NCBI GenBank assembly: GCA_021733645.1
Contig: JAHREJ010000034.1
Location: 1-46,474, forward strand
DNA length: 46,474 bases
Origin: Bacillus subtilis subsp. subtilis
GTDB taxonomy: Bacteria; Pseudomonadota; Gammaproteobacteria; Xanthomonadales; Xanthomonadaceae
Direction: 5' to 3'
The notes below the pieces were generated by a model. That model saw nothing but the letters and a program-made list of their open reading frames with translations, was not told where the DNA came from and searched no databases. The first letter of the stretch is position 1. Each line of letters opens with the position of its first letter. This document shows, piece after piece, positions 7,997-18,893 of the stretch. A program made the translations under genes and the position numbers.

Positions 7997-8370
7997 AACC
8001 AGCGGCCGTCTTCGCGGACGAAGCGGCTGTGTTCGCGCATCTTGACCGCGCTGCCACCGCCTATCCGGTAGCGCGCGGTGAAGCTGACCTGGGCATGGCC
8101 GGCATCGCTGACGGTGTGGTCGTGGACGGTCAGGCCCAGCCACTGGGTGCGCTGGCCGGGTGCTTGGTCCAGTGACAGTTCGGCTGGACGGGTGCTGGGG
8201 TGCCAGCTGGCCAGCAGGTAGTCCGGCAACTGCCTGACATAGGCGCTGTAGCGCGAGCGCATCAGGGCCTGGGCATCGGGCGCGGCGGTACCGGCGTGGT
8301 AGACGCCGCAGCACGCACTGTAGGGCTGCGGGCGGCCGCAGGGGCACGGATCGGAAGTGGTCTTGCTCAT
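7975..8370 (-). CDS. YchJ-family SEC-C motif protein (UPF0225)
   Basis: A 131-residue protein of the YchJ/UPF0225 family. The N-terminus has the zinc-binding SEC-C pattern [14 protein letters not shown] (residues 9-22), then YHAG and [11 protein letters not shown], which are family signatures. The rest is an NTF2-like fold with [23 protein letters not shown]. YchJ proteins have no firmly assigned role; metal-dependent protein binding is suggested by the SEC-C motif. The gene ends inside the 3' end of the convergent GGDEF gene. Confidence 0.85.
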   Translation of the reverse strand: MSKTTSDPCPCGRPQPYSACCGVYHAGTAAPDAQALMRSRYSAYVRQLPDYLLASWHPSTRPAELSLDQAPGQRTQWLGLTVHDHTVSDAGHAQVSFTARYRIGGGSAVKMREHSRFVREDGRWFYLDALP

Positions 8371-8410
8371 GGGGGCATTGTCGCGCGTTTGGTGGGTGCA
8401 CCGTCAGAGC

Positions 8411-8435
8411 GCAGCCGAGCAGCGGTCGACTCTAC
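8411..8435 (-). repeat. REP element (GTAG/SMAG type)
   Basis: The minus strand begins GTAG and folds into an imperfect hairpin, with AGTCGA against TCGGCT including one wobble pair. It is a single copy between the divergent starts of ychJ and the TSUP gene. The GTAG-plus-hairpin layout matches the short palindromic repeats known from Stenotrophomonas maltophilia. Confidence 0.6.
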
Positions 8436-8456
8436 CGGGGGTGGGTGGCCCGGCGT

Positions 8457-9266
8457 ATGCTGGCGCGCCTTGCGCTTCGATTTCCTGCCGTGTTCGAGCT
8501 GGTTCCCCCTGAGCTGTTGTGGTTGGTGGCGATCGCCTTCGTCGCCGGGTTGGTCGATGCCGCGGTTGGCGGTGGCGGGCTGGTGCAGTTGCCGGGATTG
8601 TTCACGGTGCTGCCGCAACACACGCCGGCGATGCTGTTTGGCACCAACAAGTTCAGCTCGATGTTCGGCACTGGCGCGGCGGCATGGCGCTATGCGCGCA
8701 ACGTGCGCTTCCCCTGGCGGCCGGTACTGTTCGCGGCCGGCACGGCCTTCGTGTTTTCCTTTGCCGGGGCCACCGCGGTCAGCCTGCTGCCCAAGGACGC
8801 GGTGCGCCCGCTGGTGCTGGTGCTGCTGGTGGCGATGCTGGGGTACACGCTGTGGAAGAAGGATTTCGGTGCGCTGCATCGCCCGCGTGCGATTGGCCGC
8901 CGGGAGTTGGCCACGGCGCTGGCGATGGGGGCGGTGATTGGCTTCTACGATGGCTTCTTCGGCCCGGGCACCGGCAGCTTCCTGATCTTCCTGTTCGTGC
9001 GCTTCTTCGGGCTGGATTTCCTGCGCGCCTCGGCGGCGTCGAAGGTGGTGAACCTGGCCACCAACCTGGCGGCGATCTCGTTCTTCGTGCCGACCGGCAA
9101 CATCCTGTGGCTGTTCGCGCTGCCGATGGCCGCAGCGAACATTGTCGGCTCGGTGGTCGGCACGCGGCTGGCCCTGCGTGGCGGCACGCCGTTCATCCGC
9201 AAGCTGTTCGTGGGCCTGGTGGTGGTGCTGATCGCGCGGATGGGCTGGGATACGTTCGCCGGGTGA
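8457..9266 (+). CDS. TSUP-family membrane permease (TauE/SafE, DUF81)
   Basis: An inner-membrane protein of about 269 residues with some eight hydrophobic segments. The family signature GLVDAAVGGGGLVQLPGL comes near the N-terminus and is echoed by the second-half repeat GFYDGFFGPGTGSFLIFLFV, reflecting the duplicated fold of TSUP proteins. GTNKFSSMFGTGAAAWRY and KVVNLATNLAAISFF are also typical. Relatives export or import sulfite, sulfonates or other sulfur compounds, but the substrate here is not evident. The ATG at 8457 is one option; a GTG at 8445 and a GTG at 8490 are also possible. The REP element at 8411 sits almost on the ribosome binding region. Confidence 0.85.
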   Translation: MLARLALRFPAVFELVPPELLWLVAIAFVAGLVDAAVGGGGLVQLPGLFTVLPQHTPAMLFGTNKFSSMFGTGAAAWRYARNVRFPWRPVLFAAGTAFVFSFAGATAVSLLPKDAVRPLVLVLLVAMLGYTLWKKDFGALHRPRAIGRRELATALAMGAVIGFYDGFFGPGTGSFLIFLFVRFFGLDFLRASAASKVVNLATNLAAISFFVPTGNILWLFALPMAAANIVGSVVGTRLALRGGTPFIRKLFVGLVVVLIARMGWDTFAG

Positions 9267-9287
9267 CCGGCGCGTTGCGGGAATCGC

Positions 9288-9363
9288 GTAGAGCGGGGCT
9301 CTGCCCCGCTGCGGTTGGTGCAAACATTGGCCCGGAGAGCAGCCGACCAACGGTCGGCGCTAC
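9288..9363. repeat. Inverted pair of REP elements
   Basis: Two GTAG hairpins face each other: 9288-9312 on plus (arms AGCGGGGC/GCCCCGCT) and 9339-9363 on minus (arms GCCGACC/GGTCGGC). Such pairs often lie between convergent genes and can act as mRNA-end stabilisers or terminators. This one fills the gap between the end of the TSUP gene and the end of jetC. Confidence 0.75.
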
Positions 9364-9374
9364 CGGGGGTGCGG

Positions 9375-12300
9375 TCAGGCGGCCGGTTCGGCGTCCTGCT
9401 GGCGGCTGCGTTCGGGCAGCTTCAGGCGCTTGGCGTCTTCGTCGTATTCGATGAGCAGTACGCCGGAGTCGTGGCGGCCGCTGATCTCGACAAAGCAGGC
9501 GCCACCGATGAACGGCTCCAGCGTCATCACCGACTTCAGCGGCGTGGCCACCACCATCTGGAAGCCGAAGTTCTCGAAGATGTTCATCGCCAAGGCAGTG
9601 AACTCGTTGTCGGCCTTGTCGAAGGCTTCATCCAGCACCACGGCGGCGTAGCTGGGCAGTTGGCTCTCGGCCCCACCCAACTGGTAGCGAAGCGCAGCGG
9701 CCAGGCAGGTGGTGGCCAGCTTCTGCCGCTGGCCACCGGACTTGCCGGCGCCACTGCGATAGATCTCCACCTGCTGCCGGGTGGCGGCATCCAGTTCGAC
9801 ACCGATGAATTCCACGTGCAGGCGCACGTCGAGCACGTTCTCGCGCCAGCGCCGGTCTTCACCCTCCTGCGAACCCAGGCGTTTGACCAGTTCGCGCAAC
9901 ACGGCGAACTGCGCCTCGGCCAGCTCGCGCTCTTCGGTTTGGTGGTGCGACAGCACTTCACGCAGCTGCTGGTGGAACTCCAACACCTCCGGCAGGCGCC
10001 GGTCGCTGAGTTCGATGGTCAACAAGGTGCCGCGATTGAACGGCACCTGCTCCAGTGAAGCGTTGACCTCATCCAGGCGCTGGCCGATCGACTTGCGCGC
10101 CTCGGCGCTGTGCCGCTGCAGCGCCAACAGGTTGTTCTTGCTCTGGTTCTGCAGCAGGTCGAAGAAGCGCTCTTCGTGCTGGGGCAAGCCATCGCGCTCC
10201 AGGCGCTGCAGGCGTGCCAGGAAGTCGTCGGCCGACGCCACCGACGCGGTGAAGTCACCCGATTCTTCCGGCCACGCCTGCGCGAAGCGGCGGAAACAGG
10301 CCACCAGCTGCGTCTCCACACGGTGCACGTCCTGCTGGGAGGCGGCGAGGCTTTCGTTGATGCCCTTGCTGATCTCGCGCATGTGCGCTTCGAGCGTTTC
10401 CAGGCTCAGGCCGCCGAGTGCGTCCAGGCGCCGTTGCAGCCCGGCCGCCTGGGTGGCACCAAGCGCCGGCAGCACCAGGGCGCGGCTGCGCTGGCGCTGG
10501 GCATCGAGTTTGTCACGCTCGCGGGAGAGCTGGATGAGCTCCACGCGCGTGTCTTCATAGGTGCGCCGCGCCTGGTTGATATCCGCACGCGCCTGGTCGA
10601 CCTGCTGCGCCAGGCGGGCCAGGTCGGCGTTGCCTTCCTTCAGTTCGTGCAGCGAAGCGGCGATGTCGTGCAGGCGCTGGGCGGCCGTGGCGACATCCAC
10701 TTCTTCCCAGGCAACGTTCACCAGCTGATTGCAGGCCAGGCGCCGGTCGTTGTCGCGATCGCGCTGGCTGCGCAGCCGCGCGACGTCCTCGTCGCACTCG
10801 GCGATGCGCTGCGCCAGCGCCTGCGCCTCTTTGCGGAACAGGGCCAGCTTTTCAGTATTGCTGAAGCCCAGCAGCCAACGGCGACGATCGCTGATCGCGC
10901 TGCGGTCATCCTTTTCGAAGCGATCGCCGGGGTGCTTGACCTGGCCTTCGCGGGAGATGCCGCGATCGACATCGCGCAGCTGCTTTGCATCCACGCACTC
11001 GTAGTCGTAGCGCTTGCCAAGCTCGCGACGCAGCCACGGCTCGAACACGCTGTCGCGGAATTCCAGCTTGTGCAGCAGGGAGCGTGACGTCGGTTCGCGG
11101 GCGATGGCATCGTCATTGCGACGCACGCGGTAGTAGGTAAGCCGCATGCCAAGCTGGGTGTTGTTCACCCATGCGTTGACCTCGTTGTAATGCTTGTCTT
11201 CCACCAGCAAGGACTGCGCGAAGCCGAACAGCACCCGCTCGATCGCGCCCTGCCAGGCCCCCTGCTCCTGCCGAACCTGGATCAGCTCGCCCACGAACGG
11301 CAGCGCCGCCTCGGGCACGCCGGTTTCCTCGGCCAGGCGACTGCGCAGCTTCTGCAGCGGCGCGGAAATGCTCGATGGATTGCGCTCCATCGCGTCCAGT
11401 TCGGCACGGACATCGCCGAAGCGGCGCGTATCGTCCTGCTTGCCGGCCAGGCGTTCGGTGATGGCGTCGTCCACTGCGGCGGCGGCCTGCTGGCGATTGT
11501 CCAGCTCGCCCTGCGCGCGCGCGATCAGCTCGGCGAACGCATGGGCGTCGTTGGGCACATCGTCCTGCAGCGTTGCCGCGGCCTGCTGGGCCTGGCCACG
11601 CTTTGACTGGCGCCGGTCGTGCTCGGCCTGGGCGCGGCCTTGTTCGCGCTCGAGTTCCTCGATGCGCTCGCCGCCCTGTTGCCGCCGTTGCAGCTCCAGC
11701 TCGCCCAGATGCTCTTCGTGGTTGGCCAGCGCCTGGCGGCGCTGGGTTTCTTCCCCAAGCAGCCCACGGTGACGGACCTCGATGTCCTGCAGGCGCTTTT
11801 CCAGCAGCTGCTGCAGGCGCGATTCGCGGAAGCTGTCCAGGCCGAGCTTGAGGGTTTCCTCGTCGGCGCGTTGCAGGTTCATCGCCTTCAACTCGGCGTG
11901 CAACGCGCGCGCGGGCAGCAAGGTTTCGACCTGGCGCCTGGCGGTGACCACCGACTTGTGCGCGCCATCCAGTTCGGCGAAATCGCTGACCAGACGTTCG
12001 GCGGCATCGAAGGTCTTGGGCGTATCGAGCATGAAGTCACGCAGGAAGACGTTCAGGTCGCCCAGGTTCTTGGCCGACTGGGTCTTGTGCAGCAGGCGCA
12101 GCGCCATTTCATTGTCGATGCCCAGCAGGTGGCGGAAGCGCTCGGCGTAGCCGACGAAGCTGTCGAAGTGGTGCACATCGCCCAGGCGCTGCTTGAGCTT
12201 GCGCAGGTCCAGGTCGAAGCCGCCGAGGTCCTTGGCGATGTCGAAGGGCCGCTCGGCGATCAGGTAGTGCTTGCGCACGTCGGCGGCAGCCGCGCCATTG

Positions 12301-12746
12301 CCGGCGATCCAGAACAGGCGCACCAGGCTGACCACGCGGCCATCGCCGGCGCGGTACTCCAGCACCAGCGCGGTCCAGGTAGCGCCCTTGCGCAGGTACT
12401 GGGTGGCGATTTCGCCAGTGCCCCGGTCCTGCTGGTCGGCCCAGGCGCCACGCACGTAGGACACCAGATTGCGGTCGCGCCCACTGCGCTCGGCTTCACG
12501 CGCGGCCGCATTGAAGTCCACGATCGACGGCGGCACCAGCATCGCCGACATGGCATCGAGCAAGGTGGATTTGCCCGAGCCCGAACGCCCCACGAACAGG
12601 AAACCACGCTCGGCGATCGGCACTTCGGTCAAGCCGTTGAACGTGCCCCAGTTGTGTACCTGCAGGCGGCGCATGCGGAACTGCTGCAGGCGCGGGTCAG
12701 GCAGCCCTTCGGTGAACAGGGCGGGGGTGTGCTTGGAAATGGCCAT
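9375..12746 (-). CDS. jetC: SMC-like ATPase JetC/MksB (MukB-like)
   Basis: The motor subunit of a MukBEF-like SMC complex of the Wadjet/MksBEF type, which extrudes DNA loops. The 1123-residue protein has Walker A GRSGSGKST (53-61) in FLFVGRSGSGKSTLLDAM, a long charged coiled-coil region (about 280-900) with a globular stretch near 440-600 as a hinge, ABC signature SGGQRQKLA (1003-1011) and Walker B VVLDEAFDKAD (1036-1046). The ATPase motifs therefore look intact. It is the last gene of jetA-jetB-jetC, 19 bases after jetB. In complete Wadjet operons jetD, encoding a topoisomerase VI-like nuclease, follows. Here the next feature is a REP pair and an opposing transporter gene. Function could be plasmid restriction, chromosome condensation, or something reduced by the missing partner. 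Confidence 0.9.
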   Translation of the reverse strand: MAISKHTPALFTEGLPDPRLQQFRMRRLQVHNWGTFNGLTEVPIAERGFLFVGRSGSGKSTLLDAMSAMLVPPSIVDFNAAAREAERSGRDRNLVSYVRGAWADQQDRGTGEIATQYLRKGATWTALVLEYRAGDGRVVSLVRLFWIAGNGAAAADVRKHYLIAERPFDIAKDLGGFDLDLRKLKQRLGDVHHFDSFVGYAERFRHLLGIDNEMALRLLHKTQSAKNLGDLNVFLRDFMLDTPKTFDAAERLVSDFAELDGAHKSVVTARRQVETLLPARALHAELKAMNLQRADEETLKLGLDSFRESRLQQLLEKRLQDIEVRHRGLLGEETQRRQALANHEEHLGELELQRRQQGGERIEELEREQGRAQAEHDRRQSKRGQAQQAAATLQDDVPNDAHAFAELIARAQGELDNRQQAAAAVDDAITERLAGKQDDTRRFGDVRAELDAMERNPSSISAPLQKLRSRLAEETGVPEAALPFVGELIQVRQEQGAWQGAIERVLFGFAQSLLVEDKHYNEVNAWVNNTQLGMRLTYYRVRRNDDAIAREPTSRSLLHKLEFRDSVFEPWLRRELGKRYDYECVDAKQLRDVDRGISREGQVKHPGDRFEKDDRSAISDRRRWLLGFSNTEKLALFRKEAQALAQRIAECDEDVARLRSQRDRDNDRRLACNQLVNVAWEEVDVATAAQRLHDIAASLHELKEGNADLARLAQQVDQARADINQARRTYEDTRVELIQLSRERDKLDAQRQRSRALVLPALGATQAAGLQRRLDALGGLSLETLEAHMREISKGINESLAASQQDVHRVETQLVACFRRFAQAWPEESGDFTASVASADDFLARLQRLERDGLPQHEERFFDLLQNQSKNNLLALQRHSAEARKSIGQRLDEVNASLEQVPFNRGTLLTIELSDRRLPEVLEFHQQLREVLSHHQTEERELAEAQFAVLRELVKRLGSQEGEDRRWRENVLDVRLHVEFIGVELDAATRQQVEIYRSGAGKSGGQRQKLATTCLAAALRYQLGGAESQLPSYAAVVLDEAFDKADNEFTALAMNIFENFGFQMVVATPLKSVMTLEPFIGGACFVEISGRHDSGVLLIEYDEDAKRLKLPERSRQQDAEPAA

Positions 12747-12765
12747 GCGTTATCGGTGTTTCCGT

Positions 12766-15620
<2,855 letters not shown>

Positions 15621-15741
15621 TACATACAGCACCCGAAGGGGGGTGAGCATCGTACCCGACAGACCCCTCGGGCGTCCCCCGCCGGGCGGCCCGGGCCTGC
15701 CAGGACGGACCCGGCGTTGTGCCACGGTTGGGCCACGGGTA

Positions 15742-15772
15742 TTGATAGGATGGAAATTAGTAGTATCCTATC
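15742..15772 (+). promoter_or_regulatory. marR promoter overlapped by an inverted repeat
   Basis: GATAGGAT (15744-15751) and ATCCTATC (15765-15772) are perfect inverted 8-base arms 13 bases apart. They overlap a possible promoter, TTGATA (15742-15747), a 16-base spacer and TATCCT (15764-15769). A MarR dimer bound here would block its own operon. Transcription from this promoter would begin only about five bases before the ATG at 15781. Confidence 0.6.
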
Positions 15773-15780
15773 TATCTGCC

Positions 15781-16236
15781 ATGAAACGCCTCCTCGACGA
15801 ACGTACCCAGCTGCAGATGCAGCTCAGTTCCGGCCTGCTCTATGCAGGGCGGCAGTGGCAGCGCCTGGCCGACCACGCCCTGGGCAGCTATGGCATTTCG
15901 GCGGCGTGCACCATGCCGCTGCTGATGATCGGGCGTTCCGGCGGGGGTATCCGCCAGGTGACGCTGGCCCAGCAGCTGGGCATGGAAGGGCCGTCGCTGG
16001 TGCGCCTGCTGGACAAGCTGTCGGCCAGTGACCTGGTACGCCGCGAATGCGATGCCAGCGACCGCCGCGCCAACCTGCTGTGGCTGACCGACAAGGGCCA
16101 GGCCCTGGTCAGCGCGCTGGAAACCGAGTTGATCGGCCTGCGCCAGGACGTGTTCGGCGCGCTGTCCCTGGACGAACTGCGCACGGTGCTGAAGCTGTGG
16201 CAGCTGCTGGCCGAGGCCGCCGACCGCGTGACGTAA
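15781..16236 (+). CDS. MarR-family transcriptional regulator
   Basis: A 151-residue winged-helix regulator. The wHTH lies at about 55-110 (RQVTLAQQLGMEGPSLVRLLDKLSASDLVRRE, then DRRANLLWLTDKGQAL), with dimerising helices at both ends. It is the first gene of an efflux operon and very likely represses it, released by a pump substrate; the inverted repeat ending eight bases before its start codon is the probable operator. No Shine-Dalgarno sequence precedes the ATG, which together with the promoter position suggests a leaderless or nearly leaderless message. It resembles the regulators found with AaeAB/FusABC-type pumps. Confidence 0.9.
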   Translation: MKRLLDERTQLQMQLSSGLLYAGRQWQRLADHALGSYGISAACTMPLLMIGRSGGGIRQVTLAQQLGMEGPSLVRLLDKLSASDLVRRECDASDRRANLLWLTDKGQALVSALETELIGLRQDVFGALSLDELRTVLKLWQLLAEAADRVT

Positions 16237-16320
16237 GCCGTTTCCCTGTTGTACCGCCCGGTGCCGTACTGCGACGCCGGGATCGCCCCTTTCCGCTCCT
16301 CCAGTGAACCCTTTGCCTCG

Positions 16321-16530
16321 ATGTACGGTGAATTCAGTCTCTATGGTGTGTTCGTCCCGACCCTGCTCGGGCTGATGCTGCTGGCCTACCTGCTCAAGAG
16401 CGGGCTGCGCCTGGTCCTGCAGCGCACCGGCGCCTACCGCCACATCTGGCACCCCGCCCTGTTCAACCTGGCCGTGTACGTGATCGTGCTCGGCGGGTTG
16501 TTTTCCCTGATGCGTTGGATGCAATCGTGA
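16321..16530 (+). CDS. DUF1656 small membrane protein (AaeX-like)
   Basis: A 69-residue protein with two membrane helices (LYGVFVPTLLGLMLLAYLL and FNLAVYVIVLGGLFSLMRW). DUF1656/AaeX proteins are routinely encoded just upstream of the adaptor subunit of aromatic-acid and fusaric-acid efflux pumps, but their exact job is not known. The Met at 16321 (MYGEFSLYG) matches the family start. The stop overlaps the GTG start of the next gene by four bases, so the two are translationally coupled. Confidence 0.85.
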   Translation: MYGEFSLYGVFVPTLLGLMLLAYLLKSGLRLVLQRTGAYRHIWHPALFNLAVYVIVLGGLFSLMRWMQS

Positions 16531-17435
16531 ACAAGACCTTCAAGCGTGCTTTCCCGGTCGTGCTGACCGTCGTGGCGGTCATCGCCGCCGTGCTGGTGCT
16601 GCGCCACCTGTGGGCGTACTACATGGACGAGCCGTGGACGCGCGATGCGCACGTCAGCGCCGACGTGGTGCAGGTGGCCCCGGACGTGTCCGGGCTGGTG
16701 GAGGCGGTGAAGGTGGCCGACAACCAGCCGGTGAGGCGTGGGCAGGTGTTGTTCGTGGTGGACCGGGCGCGTTACCAGATCGCGCTGGAGCAGGCCCAGG
16801 CCGCCCTGGGCGAACACCGCGCCACGCTGGACCAGCTGCGCCGCGAGATCGCCCGCGACCGCAGCCTGTCCGACCTGGTGGCCGCCGAGGATGCCGAAGT
16901 GCGCCGCGCCAAGCTGCAGGCCGCCCAGGCCTCGATGGCCACCGCGCAGGCCGCGGTGGACCTGGCCCGGCTCAACCTGGCCCGTACCGAGGTACGCAGC
17001 CCCAGCGATGGCCACGTCAACGACCGCACCGTGCGGGCTGGCGACTATGTCACCGCCGGGCGTGCGGTGATGGCGGTGCTGGACACCGGTTCGTTCCGCG
17101 TGGACGGCTACTTCGAGGAAACCCGCCTGCGCGGCGTGCATGCGGGGCAGAAGGTGGACATCCGCCTGATGGGCGAGGCACAGCCGCTGCAGGGCCACGT
17201 GCAGAGCATCGCCGCCGGCATCGAGGACCGCTACCGCAGCGACGGCAGCAGCCTGTTGCCGAACGTAACCCCGGCCTTCGACTGGGTGCGGCTGGCCCAG
17301 CGCATCCCGGTGCGCATCCATATCGACGCGGTGCCTGAGGGTGTGAACCTGATTGCCGGGCGCACCGCCACCGTGACCATTCAGCCCGATGCGCCCAAGG
17401 CTGCGCCGGTGCACCCGGCACAGGCGGCGCTGTGA
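16527..17435 (+). CDS. HlyD/AaeA-family efflux periplasmic adaptor
   Basis: The membrane-fusion subunit linking the inner-membrane pump to the outer-membrane channel, 302 residues. A single N-terminal helix (FPVVLTVVAVIAAVLVL) anchors it. It is followed by the biotinyl-lipoyl half-motifs VAPDVSGLVEAVKVADNQPVRRGQVLF and TEVRSPSDGHVNDRTVRAGDYV flanking an alpha-helical hairpin rich in Ala/Gln/Arg, then beta-barrel sequence (VDGYFEETRLRGVHAGQKVDIRLMG). The GTG at 16527 is preferred because it overlaps the preceding stop as GTGA; a TTG at 16515 in the same frame is possible. It overlaps the next gene by four bases in the same way. Confidence 0.9.
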   Translation: MNKTFKRAFPVVLTVVAVIAAVLVLRHLWAYYMDEPWTRDAHVSADVVQVAPDVSGLVEAVKVADNQPVRRGQVLFVVDRARYQIALEQAQAALGEHRATLDQLRREIARDRSLSDLVAAEDAEVRRAKLQAAQASMATAQAAVDLARLNLARTEVRSPSDGHVNDRTVRAGDYVTAGRAVMAVLDTGSFRVDGYFEETRLRGVHAGQKVDIRLMGEAQPLQGHVQSIAAGIEDRYRSDGSSLLPNVTPAFDWVRLAQRIPVRIHIDAVPEGVNLIAGRTATVTIQPDAPKAAPVHPAQAAL

Positions 17436-18889
17436 GCCGCCCTGCCCTGTGCCGCATCGCGCTGGGGCTGGCGCTGACCACGCTGGCGGCCTGCCGCACG
17501 GTCGGCCCGGACTACGCAGTGCCGGCCGGGTCGGCGTTCCAGCGCCCCGAGGCCAACGCCGCCTTCATCGATACCGGCAACCCCCAGGTGGCCGCCGGCG
17601 CGGAACTGCCCGCGCGCTGGTGGGAGCTGTACCAGGACGACACGCTCAACGCACTGGTGCAACAGGCACTGCGCGACAACGTTGAACTCAAGGTGGCCGA
17701 TGCCAACCTGCGCCGCGCCGCGGCGATGTACGAACAGGCGCTGGATGCCGGTGGCGTCGAGTACGAGGCCGAGGCCGGGGTGAGCCGGGCGCAGTTGTCG
17801 GCCGAGTCGTTCCTGCTGGAACACGAACTGCCGCCGATCAACCTGGCCGACGGCAAGTTCGCCATCTCCTACCAGTTCGATCTGTTCGGCAAGCTCAAGC
17901 GCGCCTCCGAGGCCGCCCATGCCGACGAACAGAGCGTGGCGGCGGCACTGGACCTGGCGCGGGTCTCGCTGGTGGCCCAGGTGGCCGGCAGTTACGTGGA
18001 GATCTGCCACGCCAACCATGAGCTGCACGTGGCCGAGCACTCGCTGCAGTTGCAGCAGCGCAGCCGCGAGGTCACCCAACGGCTGATCAACGCCGGCCGC
18101 GGCACCCCGCCGGAGCTGGCCCGTGCCAATGCGCAGGTGGCAATGTTGCAAGCGGCGCTGCCGCCACTGCACGCGCACCGCCAGGCCGCCGAGTACCAGC
18201 TGGCCGCCCTGCTCGGCCGCACCCCGGGGCAATTGCCCGAGGGCGTGGCCGACTGCAGCCAGGCCCCGACCCTGGCCCAGCCGCTCCCCGTCGGCGATGG
18301 CCGCGCGCTGCTGGCGCGCCGCCCCGACGTGCGCCAGGCCGAACGTCGGCTGGCCGCGGCGACCGCGCGGATCGGCGTAGCCACCGCCGAGCTGTACCCG
18401 GATATCCGCCTGGGCGCCTCGGTCGGCGCCGCCGGCCTGCTTTCAGACGTCGGTCAGCCGCTGACCCAGCAGTGGTCGATCGGCCCGCTGATCTCCTGGA
18501 CGCTGCCGTCCTCGGGCACGCATGCGCGCATCCACGCCACCGAAGCCGGCGCCGATGCCGCGCTGGCCGAGTTCGACCACAGCGTGCTGCAGGCCCTGCG
18601 CGAGACCCAGACCGCACTCAGCCGCTACGCGCAGGACCTGCAGCGGCTGCAGTCGCTGCAACTGGCCCAGCAGCAGGCCGCATTGGCCGCCAGCCAGAAC
18701 CGCCGCCTGTACCAGGGCGGGCGCACGCCCTACCTGGCCAGCCTGGACGCCGACCGCACCCTGGTGTCGGCCGATGCCACCCTGGCCGACGCGCAGGCGC
18801 AGGTATCGCGCGACCAGATCCAGCTGTTCCTGGCGCTCGGCGGTGGCTGGAATGCCGATGCCGTGGCCGCCGGCACGGCCACGAGGTAA
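17432..18889 (+). CDS. NodT-family outer-membrane efflux lipoprotein
   Basis: The outer-membrane channel of the tripartite pump, 485 residues. A lipoprotein signal ends in LTTLAACR, so the mature N-terminal Cys is probably lipidated. RTVGPDYAVP, WWELYQDDTLNALVQQAL and LLARRPDVRQAERRLAAATARIGVATAELYPDIRLGAS are standard for the RND/OMF lipoprotein family, and the two halves repeat as in TolC-like trimers. The start GTG overlaps the adaptor stop by four bases. Four bases separate its stop from the FUSC gene. Confidence 0.92.
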   Translation: MSRPALCRIALGLALTTLAACRTVGPDYAVPAGSAFQRPEANAAFIDTGNPQVAAGAELPARWWELYQDDTLNALVQQALRDNVELKVADANLRRAAAMYEQALDAGGVEYEAEAGVSRAQLSAESFLLEHELPPINLADGKFAISYQFDLFGKLKRASEAAHADEQSVAAALDLARVSLVAQVAGSYVEICHANHELHVAEHSLQLQQRSREVTQRLINAGRGTPPELARANAQVAMLQAALPPLHAHRQAAEYQLAALLGRTPGQLPEGVADCSQAPTLAQPLPVGDGRALLARRPDVRQAERRLAAATARIGVATAELYPDIRLGASVGAAGLLSDVGQPLTQQWSIGPLISWTLPSSGTHARIHATEAGADAALAEFDHSVLQALRETQTALSRYAQDLQRLQSLQLAQQQAALAASQNRRLYQGGRTPYLASLDADRTLVSADATLADAQAQVSRDQIQLFLALGGGWNADAVAAGTATR

Positions 18890-18893
18890 CCCC

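Noticed and set aside
6704..8401. Minus-strand frame of 565 residues across the GGDEF and ychJ genes.
   Set aside because: It is rich in Gln, His, Arg and Pro, has no domain, and runs opposite clear genes; this is a high-GC artefact.
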